Shown piece after piece: positions 1 to 10,805 of a stretch of DNA of 58,027 nucleotides; positions within the stretch are counted from its first letter, which is position 1; the number at the start of each line of letters is the position of its first letter. This DNA is from Purshia tridentata (Eukaryota; Streptophyta; Magnoliopsida; Rosales; Rosaceae). Under the pieces are notes generated by a model, which saw only the letters and a program-made list of their open reading frames with translations, had not been told where the DNA came from and searched no databases. The stretch is taken from positions 1 to 58,027 of the forward strand of contig QANT01004363.1 of the NCBI GenBank assembly GCA_003254885.1. The letters are read 5' to 3'. The position numbers and the translations under genes were made by a program.

Positions 1-689
1 GTAGCTCAAATTACAAATATTTGAAGCATAAGGGCCAAATGGTAATTGCAGGTCAGATCAAATCTGGTCGTGGCCGAAATTTCGACAAATTTCGGCGAAA
101 AATTAATAAGTTTTTGTTAAAATTTCCATACCCCAAAAAACGAAATTTAACACCTTGCTTGTCGAAAAGGTTATTATTTGTGGCTGTGGGTCCAAATTGA
201 ATTGGCCTCCGCAACACACCGAGTAAAGAAGGCCTGGTTTTGATGGAAATAACATGTAAAACTCCCAAAAGGGTCTTCAAGATGATGACTGAAGTACAAA
301 AGTGCCCTTATTGTCGCCCAATTTATAATTGCCCCTACTGCTCGTAGCCCTCATCTTCCTCGAAACAACGCGCATACCATTGCAACATTACCTCTCTTCC
401 TTTATTGCCCTCCACCTCATGTCTCTCCAACATTACCGACAAGTCTCGCACTACCTGAATAATAAAAAAATGTCACACAATATAAATCCCACCATTTTTA
501 TAAAGGTTATTTATTCTCAATAATTATTGGAAGTAATTAAAGAGTAAAATTTATTAAATTTCAAAACCGACGAAAAAAAAAAGAATAAAGAGAGATGGGG
601 CAATATGGGAATTTTAAAAAATTAGGAGAGAAAGGAAACTAGGATGACATAAATACCCTCAAAATTTAGAAACCCTAGAATCTCCCAAG
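1..689. other. left-edge intergenic DNA
   Basis: AT-rich sequence with only short reading frames (at most 75 codons) that have low-complexity translations. No RNA gene or repeat is recognised. The right part probably serves as promoter for the transposase-derived gene, because the CT-rich leader starts near 690, but no TATA box stands out. Confidence 0.4.
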
Positions 690-790
690 TCCATTCGCTG
701 CCCTTGGTGCCCCTGCAAAATTTCTGTGCCTTCCCCTTCTCTACCCTTCTCCTTTCAGGTTTTCCCTCTCACCCAACCGCCAAACTCAAA

Positions 791-828
<38 letters not shown>

Positions 829-848
829 NCCCAACCGCCAAACTCAAA

Positions 849-887
<39 letters not shown>

Positions 888-1655
888 TCTCTTTTTTTTT
901 CTTTTTCCAAAACAATTAAAGTTTGCCTCTTTTTTTAATTATATGCATCTACGCTATTCTATTGTCGTCAATCTCTAAAATCTGAACTGCTATGTTTTTA
1001 ATTGCATTTTTGTTTGTTTTAATTTTGCAGGTTCAGTTTGAGCTTCTGCTTGTTTCTGGGGGGAGACTTAATTCCGTGAGTTCTAACGCACTACCACTTT
1101 CTTTCCCTGGCGGGAATTTTTATGTTTGGTTGCCTAGAAATCTCCGGAAAACTATCTGCTTGTTCCACAGAAATATAATGAGTAACTCAATTCTAGTAAA
1201 CCCATTTGGTTTTCTTTTTCTTGTCAGAGACCAATTGGTTTCACATTTTTGTTATATTTGTGCTTGTTCTCAGCAACCAAACAGAGTATCATGAAATTTT
1301 TAATCTGCGTTGTTCATATATCTGTTTGAATTCTTGTTTCATGAGTTTAATTTATCTCTTTTGGTTTTTTAACTTATTTGTTTATTTAATTTATTCCCCA
1401 GAGGATACTATGTGCTGATCTGAATCTATACCAGCTGTCATTTTCACTGATTCGACAAAGAAAGACAAAGACAAGTAAATGTAGGTAATGATATATTGTG
1501 CTATATAGTTTGACTTTGGACCTTATATCTCATTGTTCAGTATCAATGGTAAAGAATATTAATTTGGTCCAAAAACACATTCTTTGTGATACAGGTTTAC
1601 TTGGAAACACTGACACTGTAGGCAGAACTTCTTCAGCTGTAAGTTGAGCGTTTGA
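690..1655 (+). other. 5' leader with probable non-coding exons
   Basis: This stretch precedes the MUSTANG-like coding exon and looks like a spliced leader. It begins with pyrimidine-rich sequence holding a long CT microsatellite. Later there are acceptor-like sites: TTTTGCAG before 1030, and CCCCAG before about 1401. A donor-like site, CCGTGAGT, lies near 1075. Reading frames here are short and low in complexity. A spliced 5' UTR is usual for domesticated plant transposase genes, but exact exon limits need transcript data. Confidence 0.45.
772..887. repeat. CT microsatellite, unit duplicated around an N
   Basis: A block made of CCCAACCGCC, AAACTCAAATCC and a long CT run occurs twice in a row, starting at 772 and at 830. 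The copies meet at the only ambiguous base of the window, N at 829. Nearly identical head-to-tail copies meeting at an N inside a dinucleotide run suggest two read ends joined without merging, so true CT length and copy number are uncertain. Confidence 0.85.
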
Positions 1656-3995
1656 TTGAATTGGGAGAGTTTGATTCTGTTAACCTTTGGACTTGTAATG
1701 GCAAACCATAATTTAATTCTCGGGCAAAATCATGATTTGCCATTGAGGCAGAATTCGCATCTAGGACTGGGACATGATCACAATTTGGTTATGGATGAAA
1801 GCCATAACTTTGGATTGGCACATGCCCATGAGCAGGATTTGGAATTAGATCTTAGTACTCATGACAATAAGCCAGATTTTAGACATGCCCTTGATCATGG
1901 ATTAGCTTTTGATCAAACAAACCAGCATGAGATAGCTCTTCAACATACGCATATACAAGATCTTGAAGAAGGTTTGGAGTTGGATCACAACGATGGCCTT
2001 GAAGGTGATCAAGAGAATGTTGATGTTCACAACCATGATAATGAACTTGCTCTTACCGTGGTGACTCATGAGTTGGGTTTATCCGATAATCATGAATTGG
2101 CTGTTGTGGAGAACCACGATCTTCACGAAAATTTTGATTTAGCGATGGATCAAAATCAGGATATGAGTATTGTACCTGCCCTAGACATTCCTTTGCAGCA
2201 GTCCGAGGTTATAGATAGTCCTCCTGTCCTTCAGTCTCGAGCCCTACCTGCATCTCCTAATCACCAGCTGGCTGTTGGGCAAGAGTTTCCTGATGTTCAG
2301 AGCTGTCGAAGGGCACTGAGAGATGCAGCTATTGCGCTTCACTTTGAGTTGCAGACAGTCAAGTCTGACAAGACTCGCTTCACTGCCAAATGTGCAAGTG
2401 AAGGATGCTCTTGGAGAATTCATGCTGCAAAGCTTCCAGGTGTTCCTACCTTCACAATAAGGACCATTCATGAAGAACACACTTGTGCTGGAATCACCCA
2501 TCTTGGTCATCAACAAGCCTCAGTCCAGTGGGTTGCAAATTCTGTGGAGCAACGCCTGAGGGAAAATCCCAATTACAAACCAAAAGAGATACTAGAAGAG
2601 ATTCACCGAGTTCATGGGATTGCGTTATCATATAAGCAGGCATGGAGGGGAAAGGAACGGCTCATGGCTGCTGTTCGTGGATCTTTTGAGGAAGATTATC
2701 GCCTCCTTCCTCAATATTGTGATCAGATCAGAAGGACCAATCCAGGGAGTATTGCACAGGTTTATGGGAATCCTGATGATAACTGCTTCCAGCGTCTATT
2801 TGTTTCATTACATGCATCTATATATGGGTTTTTGAATGCATGCCGGCCTCTTCTTGGACTCGATAGAGCTGCTCTGAAAAGCAAGTATCTTGGGACTTTG
2901 CTTTTTGCTACTGGATTTGATGGAGATGGAGCTTTATTTCCATTGGCATTTGGGGTGGTTGATGAGGAAAACGATGAGAATTGGATGTGGTTCCTCTCTG
3001 AGATCCGTGTCCTACTTGAAAATTATGCGGAGTACATGCCAAAGCTTACAATTTTGTCTGATAGACAAAAGGGTATTGTTGATGCTGTGGAAATAAACTT
3101 CCCAACTGCTTTTCATGGGTTTTGTATGCGCCATTTAAGTGAAAGTCTACGAAAGGAATTTAATAATACTCTGCTTGTTGACCTTCTCTGGGATGCTGCT
3201 TATGCTCTAACTGACATAGGATTTGAACAAAAAATTCTTGAGATTGAAGCTATATCACCGGAAGCAGCTCATTGGATTAAACAAATTTCACCTCGCTTGT
3301 GGGCAACAGCATATTTTGAGGGGACAAGGTTTGGGCATTTGACGGCTAATGTGGTCGAATCCCTAAATTCTTGGATAGTAGAAGCATCTGGGCTTCCAAT
3401 AATTCAAATGATGGAGTGTATCCGACGACAGCTGATGACTTGGTTCAACGAGCGCCGTGAAATGAGCATGCAGTGGACAAGCATACTCGTTCCTTCTGCT
3501 GAAAACTTTGTGGGAAAGGCAGTTGAGCTTGCTCAAAACTGTAATGCTATCCGTGCAAACGAAGCTGAATTTGAAGTTAGATCCCATGAAGGATCACATA
3601 GAGTGGATATTCGTACCCGTTGTTGTGCATGTCATGGATGGCAGCTATGTGGGCTGCCATGTGCTCATGCGGTGAAAGCTCTCGATTCTTGTGGGCAGAA
3701 CGTTTATCGGTTCACTGAAAGCTGTTTCACTGTGGCAAATTATCGCAAAGCCTACTCAGAGACAATACATCCAATTCCAGATAGAACTCTTTGGAAGGAG
3801 ATGGTTGGATTTCACAATGAAGATAATGCAGATTTGTGGGTTGTCATAAACCCGCCAAAGTCACTTCGGCCCCCTGGACGACCACGGAAAAGGCGAATTC
3901 GCACAGAAGATGGTGGTCGTGCAAAACGAGTTGTGCATTGCAGCCGCTGTAATCAGACTGGACATTTCCGAACAACTTGTTCAGCGCCCATATAG
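1656..3995 (+). CDS. MUSTANG-like domesticated Mutator transposase
   Basis: One uninterrupted frame of 779 residues. Residues about 15-170 are acidic and histidine/asparagine-rich, built from many degenerate units of the type NHDL, HEL or DHNL. A MuDR-type N-terminal zinc-binding domain follows (about 205-275; cysteines of KCASEGC, then HEEHTC). A MULE DDE transposase domain covers about 390-575, with candidate catalytic residues D403 (LDRAALK), D469 (LSDRQKG) and E568 (VVESLNSW), and the CMRH motif just after the second D. A SWIM zinc finger (about 656-673, ending CAH) and a CCHC knuckle (C762-C775, CSRC...H...C) end the protein. I see no PB1 domain, which fits the MUG-A branch (MUG1-4) rather than MUG-B. 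No terminal inverted repeats are visible at its flanks, as expected for a host gene. Plant MUSTANG genes are conserved and affect growth, flowering and fitness; a DNA-binding regulatory role is inferred. The first ATG of the frame is taken as start. Confidence 0.87.
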   Translation: MNWESLILLTFGLVMANHNLILGQNHDLPLRQNSHLGLGHDHNLVMDESHNFGLAHAHEQDLELDLSTHDNKPDFRHALDHGLAFDQTNQHEIALQHTHIQDLEEGLELDHNDGLEGDQENVDVHNHDNELALTVVTHELGLSDNHELAVVENHDLHENFDLAMDQNQDMSIVPALDIPLQQSEVIDSPPVLQSRALPASPNHQLAVGQEFPDVQSCRRALRDAAIALHFELQTVKSDKTRFTAKCASEGCSWRIHAAKLPGVPTFTIRTIHEEHTCAGITHLGHQQASVQWVANSVEQRLRENPNYKPKEILEEIHRVHGIALSYKQAWRGKERLMAAVRGSFEEDYRLLPQYCDQIRRTNPGSIAQVYGNPDDNCFQRLFVSLHASIYGFLNACRPLLGLDRAALKSKYLGTLLFATGFDGDGALFPLAFGVVDEENDENWMWFLSEIRVLLENYAEYMPKLTILSDRQKGIVDAVEINFPTAFHGFCMRHLSESLRKEFNNTLLVDLLWDAAYALTDIGFEQKILEIEAISPEAAHWIKQISPRLWATAYFEGTRFGHLTANVVESLNSWIVEASGLPIIQMMECIRRQLMTWFNERREMSMQWTSILVPSAENFVGKAVELAQNCNAIRANEAEFEVRSHEGSHRVDIRTRCCACHGWQLCGLPCAHAVKALDSCGQNVYRFTESCFTVANYRKAYSETIHPIPDRTLWKEMVGFHNEDNADLWVVINPPKSLRPPGRPRKRRIRTEDGGRAKRVVHCSRCNQTGHFRTTCSAPI

Positions 3996-6213
3996 TTAAA
4001 GTCGACTATGTTTCTTGATACTGTGCAAAGAAGATAGACTTTTTTTTTTTTTTTACCTTTTTTTTTAATTTTCTTGATTTGAATTTTTGTGTGTGTTCAT
4101 AGGCTTCCTTAGATAAACAATCTTTCTTAGAAATTACTTTCAGATAATCAATGTTCAGTTCATTGTTTCAGGTCTTAAAGATGACTTTACCTTTTGAATG
4201 GTCATATAGGCATTATAGTTTTGAGCTATTTTTGTTGAATGTCTCCCTGTTGCACTGGCCAGCATGCATATATTATTTTATAAGAATTAGTTGAAACATG
4301 CAAGTCAAACATTGCAGCAACTAATTGTTCTTTGTTTGGGATAAGGATGTGAAAATGCTCCAAGATCTTTCCAAGTTGTCAATACCCTATATAGCAAACG
4401 CGCAGAGATTATCTCATAAGAAGTTCAAACACAAAGTCAAATGCTTTGAGTTGAGAAAGTTGAAATATGCAAGTCAAATATCTCAGCCATTTGTTTGCCC
4501 GTTGAGCTTTATCAGGCATCGAATATTTTTATAAGTTAAATATAGAATAGCTAGAATGCCGAAGGAACTTATAACTTTAATACAAGTTTGTTGACAATGG
4601 GCTTCCAACATTTTCGCATCATATTATAAAGTCGAAATTTTTTTCTTGTCAAACTGTAAATCTAAAATATGAAATTTCATTATTCATCAACATGTTCTTT
4701 CACATTCATCACATTTATTGCTGGCTCGATTGTATATCATTGATTCATTTATGTGCTACATTATTACCTTTTAATGTCTAACTACTGGGTTCTTACTTTT
4801 TCCTTTAAGATGTATAAACAATAGAAGCCAGAGAAGCTCATGTAGGTTCATGTATTTTCATAGCCTTCGGAATTCTGCAGCAAAATGAAAAAGATACCTA
4901 TAAAAATTTGATTCTGAGTTATACCTAAGTTTTCAAATACCAAGATGGAAATTGACAACCCTTTATGAGGAGAAGAGATCATGGATGCTTGAAATGTGGG
5001 AACAGACGCCTTCTCGGAAAGGCATTTTGACTTGTAGGCTGAGCATAACATCTTTAATATATGAATGCATAGAGTTAATGATTCCATTAGCTTCTTGTAT
5101 TAAACTTGATTGGTGACATTGATACCTACCACTTATCTACTTTTTTTTTTGTAGTAATATCCCAATGAGAGAAACTTTATTAGGCCAGCAATTCCGAACA
5201 ACATGGGGGCCCAATTAAAAGTTCATTTTGATTCCAATATATATAAGAACGACTTTATTAATCTGTATGCTTCTCTCTTCCACAGTATATAAATTTGTGG
5301 GCTAAGTTTGACTTGGTTGTATTATTTTGCATATGTTTCTTCTACAATCAATGGCACACTCTGAAAAAGTAAAAAGACTAATAACACAATCAATAAATGA
5401 GACACTTTAAAATGTACCTTTTATTTATTTATTAATTTATTTATTGCTAGGTTAGGATGACATAGAGAATCAAATTAAACATGGAGATTTTCACATAATT
5501 AAAAGTAGATCAAGACAAACATTAGGGGGTCATTGTGCACATATAATGACTTTATATTCCACTTTAATTCTTTGTCCCTTTTCCTTTCTTCTTTAAATTC
5601 TGTGTTAAGCTTGGGATTTAAGCTTGGCATCACACCAACTGCTGTACATATGCATGTCATCATTGGTGAAGGTTCTCCCACCTGCAGATATCACCGTCCC
5701 TTTACCCCAGTGGCAAGCAAAAGACATATACTTTACTTGAGAGTTGCAATAAACACAAGGTCAAGATCCTTGCAACCAACTGTGTACCACCTTCAAAACT
5801 AATGCAAGTACTAACTAAATAACTAATTGATCTTTCTAAGGTTCGACTAAAAGACATGTATCCGCAAACCATTGTTGGGGTGGCCTGTAAAGTGTAGACT
5901 ATATACATTATACATAGGCCTCGCTAAAGAGTTAGGGGAGAGCTGTTTGGAAGTAGACCGTAGCTTGTTCCATGATATATATAGTTTTAAGTACCTAAAA
6001 CTAAAAGTAGGTATTTGGGTTGACCTCACTATATATATAACAATTAATTCACAAATATGTATATATAGGAGGATTATTTATTTCCTCTTTTATTCTTTGT
6101 TTTTTAGTTTTTTGGATGTTAATTTGCTGTGTGTGAAAAGTAATGTTAGAAGCAGTGTAGAAAGTGGACTCCATGTCATGTGACCAAGAAAAGAATCTCC
6201 TTTCATCCTTACG
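3996..6213. other. intergenic, no supportable gene
   Basis: It includes the 3' UTR of the transposase-derived gene and the distal promoter of MIR166. Open frames are short and T-rich. An imperfect duplication of about 30 bp (cores at 4291 and 4460, sharing ATGCAAGTCAAA) is the only repeat noticed. No tRNA or snoRNA signature was recognised. Confidence 0.45.
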
Positions 6214-6220
6214 TATATAA
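6214..6220 (+). promoter_or_regulatory. candidate TATA box of MIR166
   Basis: TATATAA lies about 75 bases before the hairpin, followed by a CT-rich stretch (6261-6286) typical of plant transcript leaders. This would start the primary transcript near 6245. Another TATA-rich stretch lies near 6032, so the assignment is tentative. Confidence 0.4.
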
Positions 6221-6290
6221 CAACCAAGGACCCCATGAAATATAATGCATGGCCATATCAAATCTCTCTCTCTCTCCCCCTCTCTCAACA

Positions 6291-6387
6291 GTTGAGGGGA
6301 ATGTTGTCTGGTTCGAAATCTTTCTCAGTGAAGCTTAAACATGATCATGATTTGAATGATTTCGGACCAGGCTTCATTCCCCTCAAC
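6291..6387 (+). ncRNA. MIR166: microRNA166 precursor hairpin
   Basis: The 3' arm contains the 21-nt miR166 sequence at 6362-6382: it begins TCGGACCAGG, ends CATTCCCC, and matches the canonical form at every position. The 5' arm has the star strand (about 6298-6318, GGAATGTTGTCTGGTTCGA). Arm bases pair perfectly at the base of the stem, GTTGAGGGG at 6291-6299 with CCCCTCAAC at 6379-6387, giving a foldback of about 97 nt with a loop around 6325-6350. In all land plants studied, miR166 directs cleavage of class III HD-ZIP mRNAs, setting organ polarity, meristem and vascular pattern. No target gene lies in this window. A strong donor (CAG|GTATGT) follows at 6406 and an acceptor (TATGCAG) ends at 6517, so the primary transcript is probably spliced. 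A short frame that starts at 6235 and overlaps the hairpin is coincidental. Confidence 0.95.
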
Positions 6388-6405
6388 AAAGGAGAAACAA
6401 TTCAG

Positions 6406-6517
6406 GTATGTATACATCATACAAGAAAATGCAGTACTGATCATGAAGAGCCTCCTATGTCATGAAGAACAACAGGTTAGTTAATTTGTTGCTTAATTAT
6501 TATTAGCTTTTATGCAG
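6406..6517 (+). other. probable intron in pri-miR166
   Basis: The segment begins GTATGT directly after TTCAG and ends TTTTATGCAG, with T-rich sequence before the acceptor, all plant consensus features. It lies 18 nt beyond the hairpin base. Introns 3' of the stem-loop are common in plant MIR genes and can raise microRNA yield. This is inferred from splice motifs only. Confidence 0.45.
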
Positions 6518-8906
6518 AAGCAGATCGATTTTCATTTGAGGCCAATTTTAAAGTAGTAGAGAGAAGCTGTAGCCGGAATTTGCAGCCTGCCGCCGAACCA
6601 AGCAAGCCTCAGGTGGGCATGAGTATGATACAGTTTTCTATACGTTTCTTCCACGCCTCAATATGTTGACAAGAATTTATATAATGCCAATGTGAACATA
6701 TGACTCTGCAAATAAGGTTTAATTTCCTTCTAATTGTTTAATTTTGTCGGTTATTTTTCTTTTCTGGGAAAAATATTAGGGGAAGGATAGAGACTATATT
6801 GAGCTTTAATTAAGTTGGCATATCTCTTCAAGATTTCAGTGTACCATATGCATATTCTTCTTCCATGCCAAACCATATCTACAAGATGGGTCAAGTCAAC
6901 CCTAAAATGAAAAAAAAAAAAAAGTGCCTTATACTTTACATATGTGATATGTGAGGCTCATAATTCAGGTGGTCAGATCTCCTGGATATTGAGAACTGTA
7001 GCTGCTCGACTTTTTGATATGATTTTGTGTTGTTGGGATGGAAAATTAAAAGAAAGAACCCAAAAAGAAAAAAACTGCGCAAGCTAGTGTATCCACAAGC
7101 TAAAAGGGAGAGAATGCAATATTGCAATGTATACAGTGTCATGATGTGAGAACAATATCAATGTCTACGGGTGTAATAAGTATTGTTATAATTGTGGTTC
7201 TGATTCTCATGTGTTGAAGGAAAAGTTGTACAAATGGAATCCAAGTGCTTGGTTGTGGGGTTTGAAACTTTGATAGGACTTGAGAGGAATGAGAATTTAG
7301 GGATGAAATATTACAAAGTGAGAAAAAGGAGGGGTGCCAACCAATACTACCTTGTCTGCTTATGTGTTACTTAAGCTTTCATGACTTCTTTCATGAATCA
7401 CTGTAGAGCTACCTGCTCAGTTTCAACTGTACAGTGTTGCCAAATCCTGGTACTCTGATCTACTGGTTTAAGATTTGCAAAGACTAATAAATTAAAGCAA
7501 GAATCATTATTCTTATTGTTCTTCCTTATTAGGGCCTTTCAATTCACCTCTAAAAGAAGCTGTGATCTTCCCAATCATTTGGGTCTCAACATTTGAGTGG
7601 AAAGCAGGAGATAGAAGGAGAAAAATTCAAGTCATTAGTATGATTGTATGGGATTACCCTCATCATCGGATGGTCTTCTATGCTGTAAAGAAACGTTTAT
7701 TAAAGCATTAGCTTAGCTTTGGTACAAACCCATAATCCATTAATCCACCCAAAAACCAATGATCTTATCAAACACAACCTTGTGTTGGTGGACTGCCTTA
7801 AAGCTCAGCTAAATGGGGCCCTTAGGGTGATATCTGTTAATACATGCCAATTTTGTGGTCATCATTTGAACTTTTATTGTTGAATGACAAGAAAAAGTTT
7901 TTAAATGACTCGGGTCCATATTTGATTGGAGAGAGAGAGAGAGAGAGAGATATGGAGGGAGATCTAGTAATATAGGTGGCTGGTAAAGTAGATTAGGCTT
8001 GAATCCTTTTGGAGAAGTTTGTCCATTCTCTTTTAGTTGTCATCCATCCAAAAATGAGTGGCATTGTTGTTTCCTTCAAAAATTGAGACTACTTGTATTC
8101 ATGCGGGTGTCTTCATTCTTCATGTTGGATATCCATCTGCCCTCTGGGATGTCGAGCAGATGGTACAAGTAAACCATATTCTACAAAACCTTCAATTTTA
8201 CAGAGCCATTTAGCAAAAGAAATAAAAAGTAATTTATTATATCGTTGATCATTGTACAAACCAAGAGCAAGTAGCTAGTAGGTATAGCATTTATTAAGTA
8301 TGGCCATAAAACCAGTTATGCTTGGTACATAAATTTACAATTCTTATTAAATGCTCAACATCAATATTTCACATAAAATAAGGTTTAGTGCAATAAAAAG
8401 AAGTTTTACACCTGTATTACAAAATTATCAAGTAGAACAGGAGATCAACTGGCTACTACCCCTCCGCAGATCATGTTCTCTCATTAACTGGCAAAAGAGT
8501 AACATTGACGAGGTTCATAGAACAGTGACTTCTTGAGGTGAGCCTCTCTTGTACTTAACACCATGTCATAGTACGTGAGACCAGGAGAACATTGCAATTT
8601 GATATGCACAAGTACGCTGCACTAGATCTTGTTTCTGTGCAACCTTGATTCAGTGGAGGCATTCACTGACTGCAGCCACTGATGTATACAAGTTCAATCC
8701 CTCACACTACATTGTCGATCTGATCTTCCCTCGCACAGGTGCCCCCACTACAATTTTTGCTTTGAACACAATAACAATTGGCCATTTGGGACCATGACGA
8801 TGCACCTCCACATTTTGTAACTTCCGGTTGAACGTGTGAACACTGAACAGAATCAGAAGACCTTCGGATTAATAATGACTGAAAAATCATGCTAGTGACT
8901 TAAAAC
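6518..8906. other. intergenic, MIR166 tail and PPR 3' region
   Basis: No coding region can be supported. A GA microsatellite lies at 7929-7950. The right part, from about 8330, probably includes the 3' UTR of the reverse-strand PPR gene. Short frames at 8351-8536 and 8702-8890 have no recognisable motif. Confidence 0.4.
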
Positions 8907-10805
8907 TTATAATGTCATCTTTCTTCGGCTAGTGGCAGGAAATGTTGGAAGCAAGTCCAGACATTCACGATATTTTCCATCCTTTAAGAGCAAGTCTATG
9001 ACAATGGTTACTGTATGGTCATCCGGTGACAGATTTCTTTCAAACATCTTGTGAAGAAGTTCAACCACTTTTGTCGAGTCATCGTTTTGGCAGAAACCAC
9101 GCATAAGGATATTATAAATGATGACATTTGGAACACAACCCTTTCCTTCCATTTCTAAGAACAAATCATTTGCCTTTTTCAGTTGCCCTTGTATACAGAG
9201 CCCATGAATCATTATGGCATAGGTTACAACATTTGGTACCAGGCCTTTATTTGACATTTTTTGAAAGAGTTCCCAAGAAATGTCAAGCTTACCTGCTTTA
9301 CAGCATCCATCAATAAGGCAATTGAACATATCAGCAGTAAGTTCAATGTTGCAATTTTCTAAATTATGAAAAATTTCCATTGCCTCTGGTACACGTTCAT
9401 TTTTGCAATGCCCGTCCAAGTAAATTTTATATGTAGTTGAATTGGGTAACAGGTCCTGAGTTTTCATCTCACCAAACAGTTTCTGTGCATCCTGAACATT
9501 ACCTACCTTAAAAAGACCAGTTAATAAGGCATTATATGTTATTACTGTCGGCCTAGTTCCTTGGCAAATCATTTCTTTGTAAAGACTGATAGCTTCCTGT
9601 ATCTTCCTATTTTTGAAGTATCCATTGATCAACACATTGTAGCTAACAACATCAGGTTCACACCCTCTACTTGAGATAGAATAAAACAGCTCTCTCGCTT
9701 CATTAAGCATACCCGCCAAACAGAGGCCATCCATCAAAGTGTTGTAAGTAAATATATTAGGATCCATACCTCTTTGAATCATCAACTTTAGCAAATCACT
9801 GCTTTCTTTCAAATTTCCCCTTCTGCAAAGCGCAGCTATTAACACGTTGAATGTTACTACATTAGGCCTGACGCCGTGATCGACCATCTCATTTAACAAA
9901 GCTTTAGCCGCTTCCCATTTCTCATTATAGTACAAACCATGTATTAGAGCACTATATACAACCACATCAGGAAGAATATCTCTATTTTTCATTTCTACGA
10001 AAAGTTCTTCCGCCTTATCTAGCAACCCATCTTTGCAGAGCCAATCAATAATAGTCCCATACGTAACTACATTCGGCTTACAATCAACACCATATCCACC
10101 ATTCCCATTAGCCATTTCTTCATGTAACTTAAGTGCGACATCCGTCTTGCCCGTTCGACACAACCCATTAATCAAGATACCAAAGGTAACTACACTAGGC
10201 TGACACCGCAATTTGGTCATTTTCTTATACAACCTGGTAGCCTCATCAATCCTATCCTCCACGCACAACCCTTTAACCAAAGATGAATAAGTCACCGTAC
10301 TCGGTCTATAACCCCTCCTTATAATACTTGCCAAAACCACAAAACCATTGCAAACCCGATTCACATTACAAAAGCAGTTAAGCAAAATATTAAGAGTAAT
10401 GAAATCCGGCAACAACCCAGATGATGTTAACTTATTGTAAAGTGAGAAAACTTGAGAGTAATGCTTACTCTTGGTAACTGCAGCTAATAAACGATTGAAT
10501 GACGACATTGGAGGAGTAGGTTGCATGTGAATCATGTGGTCAAAATAGTGCAATGCTTCACTGAGAGTAACATTGCCTGAATTACAGTTTATTTGGAGGA
10601 ATCTTTGAAGTTGGCTTTGGATTGGAACATTGGGAATTTGGTTTTTTGGTAAAGTTCTGGGATTTGAAGAAGTTGGTGTACCTTGGTTCGTGAACACAGA
10701 TGAAAGATTGCTTGAATCATTGGAATTTGAAGGTTTGGGTCTTTGTGGGTTTGTGAATAAAGATGATAACTTGCCTTTCGAAGCAGTTCTTGAAGAGCAT
10801 GACAT
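8907..10805 (-). CDS. P-class pentatricopeptide repeat protein
   Basis: One intronless frame of 632 residues, as is usual for plant PPR genes. The first 60 residues are rich in serine, lysine, arginine, asparagine and proline with few acidic residues, consistent with an organelle-targeting peptide. From about residue 95 to the end there are some fourteen 35-residue repeats with the pattern VVTYNxLIxGLCKxGxxxEAxxLFxEMxxxGxxPN; no E or DYW extension follows, so the protein is P-class. Repeat wording (for example FNRLLAAVTKSKHY and LNILLNCFCNVNRV) resembles the Rf-like (RFL) group, whose members bind mitochondrial RNAs and direct processing or restore fertility; that grouping and the mitochondrial location are inferred. 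One repeat carries about six extra residues (NGNGGYGVD, near residue 230). RNA target is unknown. The gene lies alone between MIR166 and the NADKc gene, with its promoter facing the latter. Confidence 0.93.
   Translation of the reverse strand: MSCSSRTASKGKLSSLFTNPQRPKPSNSNDSSNLSSVFTNQGTPTSSNPRTLPKNQIPNVPIQSQLQRFLQINCNSGNVTLSEALHYFDHMIHMQPTPPMSSFNRLLAAVTKSKHYSQVFSLYNKLTSSGLLPDFITLNILLNCFCNVNRVCNGFVVLASIIRRGYRPSTVTYSSLVKGLCVEDRIDEATRLYKKMTKLRCQPSVVTFGILINGLCRTGKTDVALKLHEEMANGNGGYGVDCKPNVVTYGTIIDWLCKDGLLDKAEELFVEMKNRDILPDVVVYSALIHGLYYNEKWEAAKALLNEMVDHGVRPNVVTFNVLIAALCRRGNLKESSDLLKLMIQRGMDPNIFTYNTLMDGLCLAGMLNEARELFYSISSRGCEPDVVSYNVLINGYFKNRKIQEAISLYKEMICQGTRPTVITYNALLTGLFKVGNVQDAQKLFGEMKTQDLLPNSTTYKIYLDGHCKNERVPEAMEIFHNLENCNIELTADMFNCLIDGCCKAGKLDISWELFQKMSNKGLVPNVVTYAIMIHGLCIQGQLKKANDLFLEMEGKGCVPNVIIYNILMRGFCQNDDSTKVVELLHKMFERNLSPDDHTVTIVIDLLLKDGKYRECLDLLPTFPATSRRKMTL

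Noticed and set aside
6235..6465. 76-codon frame over the MIR166 hairpin
   Set aside because: The hairpin and exact mature miR166 explain the sequence; the peptide has no support and runs through a likely splice donor.
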